From the NCBI GenBank assembly GCA_027943335.1, contig BSBK01007845.1:186001-250000 (forward strand): a stretch of DNA of 64,000 nucleotides, read 5' to 3'. This stretch comes from Chamaecyparis obtusa (Eukaryota; Streptophyta; Pinopsida; Cupressales; Cupressaceae). The translations under genes and the position numbers were made by a program. Position 1 is the stretch's first letter. The number at the start of each line of letters is the position of its first letter. Positions 12,609-24,802 of this stretch are shown here, in pieces. Below the pieces are notes generated by a model that was not told the DNA's origin, did not search any database, and saw nothing but the letters and a program-made list of their open reading frames with translations.

Positions 12609-13172
12609 TTCTTCGCAGGACTTAGGTAGGATCTGGAACTAGGAAGAATCACCTTCTTGCTTGTGTGTATTTGTGGGTGTGTGTGTGTATTCTAGAAATT
12701 AATAGTGTGTTCTTATGATTTGTCAACATTCTCTAGTTATATATGTTTATGAATTAAATATTTTTGAAAACACATACTGTGTGCGAGAAGTTTAATGACA
12801 TAGTTTATTAGTTTTCTTTGTCAAAACTCTTCCTGGAAGTCTATGATTGATTATATGATTGTAATTTGGTATATCTATCTATGATTGATTATATGATTCT
12901 TCGTAGGACTTAGGTAGGATCTGGAACTAGGAAGAATCACCTTCTTGCTTGTGTGTATTTGTGGGTGTGTGTGTGTATTCTAGAAATTAATAGTGTGTTC
13001 TTATGATTTGTCAACATTCTCTGGTTATATATGTTTATGAATTAAATATTTTTGAAAACACATACTGTGTGTGAGAAGTTTAATGACATAGTTTATTAGT
13101 TTTCTTTGTCAAAACTCTTCCTGGAAGTCTATGATTGATTATATGATTGTAATTTGGTATATCTATCTATGC
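12609..13172. repeat. Tandem duplication, 288-bp unit
   Basis: Copies start 'ttcttcgcaggacttagg' (12609) and 'ttcttcgtaggacttagg' (12897) and continue nearly identical through a short (GT)n and 'cttcctggaagtctatg'. It sits in the candidate long LTR. Confidence 0.9.
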
Positions 13173-16100
13173 ATATTGTGTGTGTTATTAAATATTTATA
13201 TTGATCATATGATCTGCAAATTTTATGTTGTGAAATGATTTGTAATTAGGACGATAATGAAAAAAAATGTTAATTGTAAATTGATAAAGTGTTATGGTTT
13301 GTTTTCCTATACCCGTACTTTGTTGTAAAACAATTTTGAACTTGACATTATTATTAAAATCTCTTCGGTGAGAATGTGATAAATTAGGGTTTAGACAAAA
13401 TATATGAAAATTAGGAAAATCCAACGGTGCAAACAAAAGTTATGCTCACTACACCGAGACTATATTTTTATGACAGTCATACATATGTATCTAGAAATAG
13501 TCATGCATATATCTCTAAGACAATCTCTAAACTCACACAGATAAAGGGTCCCTTATGATTCAAACCACTAGGACACATCTACAACTAAATTTTACTCCTC
13601 TCTTGATCAATATCCCTCTTGCAACCAACCCATAAAAGCAGATTCACCAACACTTAAATATGTAATATCTTGCCACCATTCTAAGACAAGATTACTTTGT
13701 CTTGTCCCTTGATTCATTGGTACTTGTAGGTTCAATAGTTTATAGTACATTCTTTCCCCATTAATATTTATTAGTTTATAATTTATATTACTTTTATGTT
13801 CTATTTGGACCTATTCTGGAAACTTTGGAATCATGGATTTCAGTGTTGGGTACTTGTTTGGCTTGGGGTTTGGTCTGTATCTTCCAACCTTGATCCTGGT
13901 CTCTGTCTACATCTTTGTACCTCTCTTAATGTTTATTTTATTTCTAAGTTTATCATAATGTTGTACTTAAGGTGTCTTGATTATGTGACATCTTTGTACT
14001 ATTCTTATGTTGTTTATGGTTAAGGTTAGGGCTCGTCCTGGTGGTCTGAGTACATAGGAGAGTTTCCTAAACCTCTGAAATAAAGCATTTGAAGTATTGC
14101 ATTTATTTTTTCATGTTTTGGGTAGGGGACTAGGAACCCTAGGTGAGTGGCCTACCATAGGTGATGGAACCCTAAAGTGGTTTCCATATAATCCTGTGGG
14201 TGGGTTAGTAAAAAGTGATAACCTTAAAATTAACCTGGGAATGGGGATTCAAAAGATAGTGAAAGAAAATATATAAGGCCACACAGACCTGATTGGAGTA
14301 CTGGAACCAAGGATAACTGCCAGGATGGATCCCTATTCATAAAGAGGGGACCTAGGTTACATGGTTGCTAGGAAGGATCCCAATATAGAGGTTGTGTGAT
14401 GACACTCACTTAGGTGGCATCCTAGAACCTTGACCTCGGTATTATAGTAAGATGATATTTTACATGCTTTACTCTTGCTCTTTTGAGTTTTGGACTTTGT
14501 GTTTTGAGTCTTAGATTGCCTTATGGTCTTGAGAGTACCTTGGTTCTATCTCCTAGCACGGGGGGCAGAACTTTACCAGTTTCACATGGTTGGGTGGAAA
14601 ATATCTTTTGAGAAACTGTTAATGGTTCGAGTCATGGCTTGGATTCTAAATTGTTCAATGGTGAAGATTTCCGTTATTGAATCATGTATCTCTATATCTT
14701 GTTAGAAAGATGTAAATATGTGATGTAGCCCTTGGGGCATCCTGATGTAATTATCTCTCTATATGCCTTCGGTCCATGTGTATTAATTGCTATTGTAATT
14801 ATAATTATAACTGAGAATTGTAAGAAAGAAGTTATGTATTTGGGAAGGGTAGTTTTAGGAATTTCAAAAGGGGATTGAATATTGGTAAATCAATTAAGGA
14901 TTATGTTTAAGTGATTCCTATCCTATTGCTCTTGCGATTTTTAAAGTCAAAAGTAATGATTGTCAATACATGTTTACTTAAGGTTATATGCAAACCTTTG
15001 TGATGCAGTGTTCTAATGAATGCAAACTTCTTAAAGGAAACTTGTTTCAATATGTGGTATGATGAAAAGCTATGTTAAGGGTAGAAGGGTGTCTTCAGGT
15101 GGAAATAATAAGGGGTAGGAAACATGCAGTGTTACTATGAGTAGTAATAAGATGAAAATTATTCTCTAATGCTCTTGAATGTATGATCTTATATGTATGA
15201 TGAAAGGTTATTAAAAGCTAGGTTTAAATCTCAATCCATAACTAGAGGTATACAATATTATAAATGATTTAGTAGATGATTTAAGATTGTAAGCAATGTA
15301 AAGTGTATTTATGTGTTGATAGAGCAATCAATGAAAGAGGAAATAATAAATGTATTTAGTGTATTAGATAAGTGAATGTTGTGTAAGGAAAAATGAATTC
15401 AATTAGTTCATTAATACAATTGGTTTGGATGCGGAATGAAAGAAATGTCTTAATGCAAAGGTTTAATTGAAATTGGAAGGGGTAAGTTATTCAATGCATA
15501 GGTAAAAATAATGAAAATGAAATAGGAAGTAAAGTTATGATTATGAATGAAATGTTACTTTCTTACCTTTCTCCTATATTCTGAAATGCAAGGAAATGGG
15601 ATTCAATTTGATTAGTAACTAAATACAATGCTTTTACTTTGGTAAATGAAATCAATAAGGGAACCTTAAGGAATGTACTTGTGAATGTTAATAATGAAAT
15701 GTTAGAATGCTAGGAAAAAAATTGTTAGTTGTAATTTTGGGTTAAAGACTTGATTCCTTATGGGTTCCCTGGCGGGGACATTACATGTCAGATCTCTTAG
15801 TCAGTTGTGTTGTTGGTACACAAAATGCAGTTCTAATGGTCATTTGTAAAGTGATTTTATATGGTTAACATCTTATTCAACGTCTACATACATTGTTTAA
15901 ATCACATTTAACTCATTTGTCAAAGTGCTATTGATTAACACTTAATGTTGGATAACAAAAACAATTATATTGTTTCAATAATCAGTTTTGGTCGACTTGA
16001 ATTGTGACAAGTCAACTGATCTGTTAGAGCCAAACTATTAAAACTTTTTGGAAAGGACACTGAATCATCTAAAATGGGTATGTGTTAGTTTCTTGGTAAC

Positions 16101-16485
16101 ACGTGTGGGTAGAGACAAACGTTGTCAACCACAGACAGTTAAAAAAAGTTACGACAGTTTTAACAAATTTGACATTTTTTTTTGTCTAATGGATATTTGG
16201 GCAGTTTGAAAATGGCCAAAGACATTTATAAGTAGGGGGGTTCATTTATCTAAAAGTGTGTAGAGGTTTTTTGCAGAAATATTGTAGGATTTGAGAGATA
16301 TTTGCAATAGACCAGAAGACTTTTGTGCAGGTTGACAAGACAATTTTATATGGGGCAATGATACTTCACTCAAGTTTGATATATAATGTTTGATTTTGAT
16401 TGCAGAGATATATAAGAGGTTGAGAAAGGATTATAATGTGATTTTTTAGTGGTTTCAATCAATCTTTTAATCATATACTTTATTT

Positions 16486-16862
16486 TGTTAAGGAATATAG
16501 CTTCGTTCAGATAAAATCATTGTTATTGAATTATCAAGTACATACCAATATATATGTAATAATAATAATATGTATTATAATTACTATATATATATATATA
16601 TATATATATATGCATATAATTTGTATAAGTGGATCACTATCATATTGTGATATATATTAATATATTAATATAATTGATATATATAATTTATATTATACAT
16701 ATATAGTTAAATAATTAATAAAGATTAATGAATAGACATGTCCCTTTAAAAGACATGTCTCTTCTGATTATTGTCTTGTATAAGTACAAAGAGATCGATG
16801 CATTTGGAAAACATAGACAATATGAAAATGCCATTACATTTGCAATCGATCATAAAATAACA
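16486..16862 (+). repeat. 5' LTR of the small copia element
   Basis: 377 bp, TGTTAAGG to AATAACA, with a 27-bp (TA)n tract at 16585-16611. Confidence 0.92.
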
Positions 16863-16875
16863 TGGTATCAGAGCC
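16863..16875 (+). promoter_or_regulatory. Primer-binding site, Met tRNA type
   Basis: TGGTATCAGAGCC directly abuts the 5' LTR; it would pair with the 3' end of initiator Met tRNA to prime minus-strand DNA synthesis. Confidence 0.9.
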
Positions 16876-18099
16876 AAGTTTGCAAATGTATGGTGATTGG
16901 AAGCAGAGATATGGAGATCCGGATGGATTCTCCAGAGCAAGAAATTGAGAAGCCCCTCCTGTTGAAACTTAACACGCTGAATCTAGGTTCTGAGGAGGAT
17001 GCTGAGATCAATCCTGAGTTTAGATAGCTGGGAAAGATGCTGCTTTTCTTAGGAATCGACCACTTAGCGGTATTTAGTTACTTGCTCTTTTTTGCACTAG
17101 GGATTACTATGTCAGCGGTTACTCTGTGAGCGAATGTCTGCAAAGGCTTTACACAAATTGAGGTGACTAAGTTCAAAATGATGATATAGATATCTGGGTC
17201 GTGCTTAGACGCAGTGTCAATGATGTGCAAGGCTCGTAATATTAGAAAGTATGGGCTTCGAAAGTTTTTTTTAATGGAGGATCACCACCCACTTGTGCGA
17301 TTTCGTTAAAATTTCAAAAGCCAAATTCGACATAAAGACTGTCAACTTTCTTCATTATTAAACTCAGTGATCAAAGACAGCACTTATATGCAGCGATAGA
17401 CACCTGAATATATGAAACGCTGCTTGAACATTTGAAGAGCAACGAGTAACAATGATAGTTGCATCTATATGGGATGCTAATCAATAGTTGATGAAAGTTG
17501 ATATGCAAGCTATATCAGATTTAGTTTATGTAAAAAAATAATCCTGCACAGAGATAAATTTCCAGCCTAATATAGATGATGATTGTATTATCAAATAAAT
17601 TTGAGAAAGCATTACGAGTGCTTGAAGTCATGAAAGAAGTGATTACTGACATCCATGAACATTGAAAATGAGATTGCAATGACTACATGAAAATAATAGC
17701 TTAAGGATGTTGATGTATAGATAAGTATTACATTTATCTACTCATTGTAGTCTCTATCTTATTTGTATTTTTATACATATTATAAGAGCTATTTGCATTG
17801 ATCTTTTGTGAGGATGTTCTTGTAGGAAAAGAAAGATTGATAACAGATTGAGAGGGAGTCTAACACATCATCAGAGGATGGGGAGCTCTGAAGATTAGCA
17901 TTCAGAGGGAGTTCAAAAGTTCATATGTGTGTGACTATATGGTTTCAATGGGCCTACCTCCTGTGTAAATCATGAGGAAGTGACGACTTCCAAATGATTA
18001 TCACTTGTATTTGTAGAAGTTATTGGAAGGTGACGATCTTACAATAACTTAAATCATGATATACATTATTTATAATGTTGAAACAGATCATGATGAATG

Positions 18100-18365
18100 C
18101 AACAACTAAGTGTTAGATGTCATTAAGTTGATGGTCTATAAGTTGTTTGCACAAATATATCTTGTAAAGCAACAACTAAGTGTTAGATGTCAAATTGACG
18201 GTCTATAAGTTGCTTGTATAGATACATCTTGTAGAAGCAACAACTAAGTGTTAGATGTCATTAAGTTGACGGTCTATAAGTTGTTTGCTTAGATATATCT
18301 TGTAAATCAACAACTAAGTGTTAGATGTCATTGACGGTCTATGAGTTGTTTGTATAGATATATTA
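18100..18365 (+). repeat. Four tandem units of 68-70 bp
   Basis: Units begin 'caacaactaagtgttagatg' at 18100, 18170, 18238 and 18308, each followed by 'ggtctatragttg'. They sit in the 3' interior of the small copia element, some 220 bp before the 3' LTR. Confidence 0.9.
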
Positions 18366-18584
18366 TAGGTATTTGGTGAATATCAGGTGTTGATATTCTG
18401 TAGGCCAGTACCTTATCGAGTACTTGGTGAATACCTTATGTTGGTATTCTGATAGGCCAATGCTCTTAGTGTTTGGTAAATGTTGAGGTTGATAGGTCAA
18501 TACTCTTAATATCAAATGTGATCTAAGCTATCCTCCAGATTGCTATATCTATTATTATGTTTATCCTCCCTAGCTAAGAGGGAG

Positions 18585-19037
<453 letters not shown>

Positions 19038-19981
19038 TATTTGACAAATGAGTATATTTGGATCTTTAATGTTTTGAAGGAAATCATGTTATTTTATATC
19101 TCAAGAAGCATAACAATTTGAAGGATAAGTTGATTCAACTTTCATTATGAAAATCCATAATCACACTTTAGATTAATGGTTTATATCAGATTATGAGTTT
19201 CTAATTTTGATTAAGATCACATGTAAAGGAAGATTTGATTACACATATTTGTTGATGTAAAAGGAACTAAGTTGTTAAAAAAAAGAAGAGAAGTATATCC
19301 TGCTTAATGTTTTCAACTAGAAGTTGAATTATTGATTCATGATTTTTATTGTAACAGAGATGACCCTTCTTAATCTTCTTGAAGTGGGTGCTTCAAATAA
19401 AGGGGATTGGTGTTCCTTGAGATAGGTGTCTCTAAAACAGGGTGTTGGTGCTTTCCAGAGTTGTAGCTCTAAAAGTTTTGCCCAAGAGACTAATAAAGAT
19501 TCAGATTAAAAGTGGTTTTTTACCCTAAGGGGTTTTCCATTATAAATATTGTGTAATTTTTTCCTCTTTCATTTCTGGTTCTTATTTCATAACTTCATGT
19601 TATAATTGTAAAAATTGAAAATCTTGTAAAAGTTAAAAATATCAAATTTTCAAGTAACCACTAATTCACCCCCCCTCTCAGTGGTATTTGTATTCCAACA
19701 CTCTCCTCCACTTTTGTCTTGAACGCTTGATACATTTTAGTATTCTTACGTATTTTTTATTCCCCTTCAAATATGTGTATGTCTAGGATTGTGAGGCGGC
19801 TCTCCAAATCTTGGAGGTCCCACTTGAACCAGATTAAATTCTACCTGATCTCATTCTCCAATTCCCCGAGTGTAGTAATTTTCTATCCTAACATATCCAT
19901 CCACAACACAAGATTTTTATCATTCATATTACCAATTATCCCTTCATCAATTGAAGTTGGTGGAAGCATTTTTGAAATCTC

Positions 19982-22546
19982 TTATAACTCATAAACAATA
20001 GTTGGCAGGGTATATTTTTCCATTTTTACATTTTTCAATTCATTGACCCAAGTTTTCATCATATCGAATATCTGAATAAACATTTTTATGGCCTTTTCAA
20101 TAAATAGTATCCCATTGAAAACATGTTTTCCTTTCCATTTATCTAGTGCAAGGGTGACAATTTGAGCTCGTTCGATATGATTTAACTTGTTTGTATCTAA
20201 TTCTTCAATAGGAATATTTACATTTTGCTCAATGGGATTATCATTTACTTGCAAGTAAACTAAATTGAGGCAACTAGAGTATTGACCTAATTTTTTAGTA
20301 CTATGTTCTTTTTCTCTTCATCCTTGGTTCTTTTTTCTAATGTAACTATAGAGGTTGTAGCATGATACATGTCTCCATTGGTAGTAGGTGGACCCATACC
20401 TATACTACTCAAGGAAAAGTCTTGTTTAGTCACTTCATGTTCATTCTTATCTCTAATTGGGTCTTATATCTCCAAGAACCTATGATCAGTATTAGGGTTA
20501 ATAACTACCCTAGACATTCTTATGGATTTTATTGTCTTGGGAGTCCTTGCAATAGTCTGAACATGGTATCTACTTCAGGATCTTCCATAGAGGTGTACCT
20601 CTTTTTTTTCAATAGATTCTTTTAGCTAGGGGAAATAAGTACTTGCGGTAGAACCAGGGACATTGGTGATAGAATTACTAGGTGGTAGTGGTGTACGATC
20701 ATAGAGATTTGGATAACTAAGTGCAAAACAATCTAGTGAAAGATGAGGGAGTCACTTTCCTGGGAACTTCTTGCAATGGTTGATAAATCAACATGAGTTG
20801 AAGAAACAAGGGTGAATATTCTTTTATTTTCTTTCTTTTTCAAAGATGGTGGCACATTTTCCTCACATTTGGATTTTGAATTTATTTTCCCTTTTGGTGC
20901 TTCTCCATCTCCTCCTACTTGAGAGATACTTCCTTGAACTATGGAGACTAGAGTGGCCAAAGCCTTTGAGGTATTGACACTTTCAGATATGCTCTATCCC
21001 AAGCCTATCATCCCCTTTAGAGTAGAGGATCCAACATTCTTTAGTATTTCTTTCTATCCATCTTCTTTTTCTTTCAATTACATGGGCAATTCTCTTCTCT
21101 ACATTCATATTTTTTATTGTGCTATGTGATCAATTATGAGGATGTGAAAGCAACATTCTGGTAAACATCTTCAATCAACTCTGAACCATCATCGACCAAT
21201 CCTTCTGGTATAGGTAGAGGCAACTCATAAGCTCTGACTTGGTCTAAATTAATCCTCATCTAGTCTCTCCTCTACACCTTTCTTTTATCTTAACAATATT
21301 CCCAATAGTCTTCCAAATAGGGACAATGTAAGTATGAGTGTCCCCATAAATTTTAGCATATATGTAGCCTTTGTTGTTGTAATGAGATATTTGACATACA
21401 TATTGAAAGTTGAATTTTGATAGAATTTTCTCTAATGTTCCAACAAAACCATTGCTTTTGTGTGAGAAATATGTTAAGGAAACATGGAATGTGAACCCTT
21501 TCTTTTTCATCTTGTGCACATAATCAACATTGACCTTATTCATCCATAGGTGCACCTCTAAGGATATGACGTGATTGAACACATACTTGGGAAATCCATA
21601 AGGGGCATGTTAAAAACCTCCAAATATTAATTAAGAGGATTTATTTAATTTAATAAAGTAATTTCCATAGAACTTCAAGAGGGTTGTAGCTTCTGTAGAA
21701 ACCCTTCTCTATGGCGACCCTTCAATATTCTTGACTACGACCCAAAAGAATGAGTCATTGATGGTATAATAGTCTTTCATCCCCACCTTATTTTACAATT
21801 ATAGAAAAAGCTCATAAACACATGTATTTGGAGTGAGAGAATCTAGGGTTTGCAAACATGGCCAAGTAAATTCACTACTTGAAAGTACATATGTTAACAC
21901 AGAGAACATGTGGAAATAATTCCTTTGTTTGAAACTAGATAATTGCTCATGTAAATTTTGGCTAATATTTTTTTCCTACTTAATGCATTATTTTCTATTA
22001 TACATGATTATCAGGAATTGGAAAATCCAAAAGACAAATTCCTCCGCCTAGATACTTCTCACAAAATGGTGTAACAAGATAATCACATTTACAATTTCCT
22101 TCACAAAAATACCTCTTTTAAAAATTATGGGAAGTCACGACTTGCCTTTCAATTTGACTTTAAACCATATCATAGGAATCTAACTCAAACACCATTCCTT
22201 TCTATCAGAATAATAATCCCAACTACCTCTAAGCCATACATCAACAAATTCCTCTCAACCTGGCAGCTTGAGTGCATGAGATATTGTCTCTAAATTGACT
22301 TTAGCAATCAATAAACTATCATAAGATCATATTTCTTGTCATGGGTTGTGCAAGATGCTATTAGCTCATGATACAAGAATTCTCTAGGGAAACCTCTAAC
22401 TTTGAGGAGACCACTCTCTACTATCTTCTTTTCTATCAGGGAGGCAAAGTCTCCTCTTAATCTACTAAGAATTTCATAGACACTGGCATCTCCTATATCA
22501 ATGTTGTAGACATCTTATAGACTATTATCTATAATAGATGACATGG
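19982..22546 (-). pseudogene. Decayed ORF of an unknown TE-associated family (copy A)
   Basis: Minus-strand frames run from ATG near 22546 (MSSIIDNSL, then SVYEILSRLRGDFASLIEKK) to about 19982, with stops and at least one frameshift. The best-kept block (21582-21256) reads YGFPKYVFNHVISLEVHLWM followed by NKVN and KKKGFTFHVSLTYF. This lines up with copy B at 55.1-58.4 kb, which has ILPRIVPPIIAWLEFIWK and then KKGNFLPMLWGVHYF at the matching place. Near 20960-20733 there is a Lys-rich part (SLKKKENKR) as in the C-terminus of copy B. I do not recognise the family; it has no RT, integrase or transposase motif that I can see. Probably a gene carried by a mobile element. Confidence 0.5.
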
Positions 22547-22559
22547 AAAAAACTAGGGT

Positions 22560-23246
22560 CTAAAGTTGACAAAAAACAAAACAATGGAAGCAAGACTTGA
22601 TAATTTGGATTGACAAAGAATAATAGTGCAAGAAATTTTTAGAGGATTTTCCAAGTAAACTCATGAGGAGAAAATCCAAATTCCTATTCTTAACTAGCCT
22701 TTTGAAACACTTAATTAAAAATTAAGGAGAAATGGAGGAGAAAATTCAAGCCTGACCTGATCACTACATGTACCTACAAATTCTCCCCCGCTATTAAAAA
22801 ACTTGGAGTTTTTCTTTGCTAGCCTTCTGCAATGAAAATAATTTTTTGAACAATGCCACCTTTAAAGAAGGATCATTTAATTTAATTAGTTTTGGTGGTG
22901 GAAGTACTCTCAATACTTGTGCCAAATTTCTTGCATGTCCTCTGCCACCTATGGTATCATTAATGCATGGTACTTTCCATTTTCCTAAGAAGAATGTGCC
23001 TCATAAGGTGAGAAAACCTTTTATATTGGAAGATAAATATGTCTTTCAAATTTTGAATTGTAATTCGAAGGAGTATAAAAGTTTAGAAATATCCTAACTT
23101 GCCAAGGTTAAAGGCTCAACCACATGACTAGACAACTTAAGACACCTTTATTAAGTAACTAGGGAATAAATATTTTGTGAACTTATGAAACATGAAACAC
23201 AAAGGTATCAAGGAACATGAAATATTTGACTTGTCGATAACAAAGA
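22560..23246. other. Unassigned sequence before the copia element
   Basis: On the minus strand 'gcgggggagaatttgtagg' near 22790-22772 looks like a polypurine tract followed by a possible LTR start, but no partner was found. An open frame at 22816-23097 (+) has no recognisable domain. Confidence 0.3.
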
Positions 23247-23251
23247 ATTTT

Positions 23252-24744
23252 GTTACTATAACTGATAGTATTGTTGAAGATTGATTATCTAATGGAGTTG
23301 ATGATGAAGACCGACCAAGATCAGAGCAATACATGATAGTAGAAAGGTTAGATCAATTATTGTCTTGTCATTGATGTCAAGCAATTGATTTATGGTTTAT
23401 ATTATGTTGCCATATCATTCGGTAATGATATAAGGTGAATGAGTTAAGGAGAAGAAGAAATGATATATTGTGAAGTTGAAGAACTTAATTGGGCAACTGA
23501 TACAGATCAGACAATGATTAGATTATATTGATATAATTGTTTTCTACCTAACATATGATTATGTTAAGTTGGTAAAGCATGGTGATGAAGATTTGACAAT
23601 TTGATAAGTAAAGTTGTTTTAGCTACTGAGCAGAAAGGTCACTCGGTAAGGTAAAGGTAAAAAGAAAAGTTAATCAGTAAAGAAAAAGGAACTCAATGCA
23701 CCGAGCAAAATTAATTGAAATTCAAATGAAGAGCATCGAGAAAGGAATTGATATTAAATAAGGATTGAATTGACATTTAATGATTAGCTATGATGAGTTG
23801 AATGATCATGATGATGAGGAAAGTTAGTTAAAAGAGATCTATAGAAAAGAAAATTCAAGGTGAAGATCTACGACAATATCTAAGCAGAAAAAAAGATGGA
23901 ACACGTTTCTAGAAAAGTTCACATTCCTAGGTGAAAAGAAAACATATTACGAAGATCTAGATTCACGGTATAATGAATTAGGCAGTTAAGATTGATCAAA
24001 GACAAATGTAATAGAGGAGATTAAGAGGAAAAAATTATCTATATAAAGGATGATCTTGTATGGACAAATGGCTGGAAAACTGAATAGTTGAAGGGTTACT
24101 GACTATTGCAGTGAAGAAGGTACATAGAGATTCTGAGTGGGAAAAGAAGGATTTGATGAAGTGTTGATGCCATTGGATAATGAAGAATTGAAGTGAAGAT
24201 AGAAGAGTGCACAAGGATCTGATTGAGAAAAGATAGCTGCAAATCTACATGTCAATTTTATTTATTATTGCTTACTAGCATTTGTAACAGAGAAATATCT
24301 TAACAAAGTGGACTTAACAATCTTATTGTAAAATCTTTGAAAAGGTAACATTCTAAAGAGTGTTTGAAGCCCTCTAAAAAGGCCACTCCCTACAGGGTGA
24401 AGATCCTAACAGATCTGAGGTAAATCCCTTGACCGGGTCACACCTAACAGTGTGTATTGTAATCTTTAACCCGATTGGCTCTTAATCGAGTGTACTTCAG
24501 AAGAGTATTTTCTTAGTGGGTGGTGATTCCCACAATGGTTTTTCCCAAAGTTGGGTTTCCACTTTAAATATTGGTGTTACATGCTATGAATGATTTACTG
24601 ATTGTTATAGTTTATTTACTATTGTCGGTAAATAGTGAACTGTGTATTATCGAGTTGTTACTGAGTTAATCAGAGAAAATTTGTTAAGGTATTTAGGATT
24701 AGGGATTACTAATTGACCCCCCCCCCCTTCTTTGTAATCCAACA
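23252..24744 (+). repeat. 5' LTR of the large copia element
   Basis: 1493 bp. It is followed by ATTGGTATAAGAG (24745-24757), a degenerate form of the TTGGTATCAGAGC primer-binding site. It contains CCGAG-type words (for example CCGAGCA at 23701). Confidence 0.92.
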
Positions 24745-24802
24745 ATTGGTATAAGAGATAAGTAGTTTGAAGAGATAAGTTTAAAAGACTTGAGTAAAAG
24801 AT

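Larger units (their letters stand above)
10811..15785 (+). mobile_element. Candidate long gypsy-type LTR (about 5 kb)
   Basis: It begins TGTAATGCCCC straight after 'ggagggatga', a purine-rich tract, and ends GGGGACATTACA. The 7-bp ends TGTAATG and CATTACA are perfect inverted repeats, as LTR ends are. The same start occurs in the upstream tandem copy at 9760. Inside are two (AT)n tracts, a tRNA-like element and a 288-bp tandem repeat; no coding capacity is seen. No partner LTR or primer-binding site was found, and the flanks do not form a duplication, so it may be the 3' LTR of a truncated element. The length would be unusual but not unknown for plant gypsy elements. Confidence 0.4.

Noticed and set aside
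10806..15790. Calling the 5-kb LTR a solo LTR
   Set aside because: Flanks GATGA and TGTCA are not a duplication, and the left flank is an element-internal purine tract.
16728..17027. 99-codon frame in the small copia element, start shared with 18903-19121
   Set aside because: It starts in the LTR and runs through the primer-binding site, so it cannot be a normal protein.
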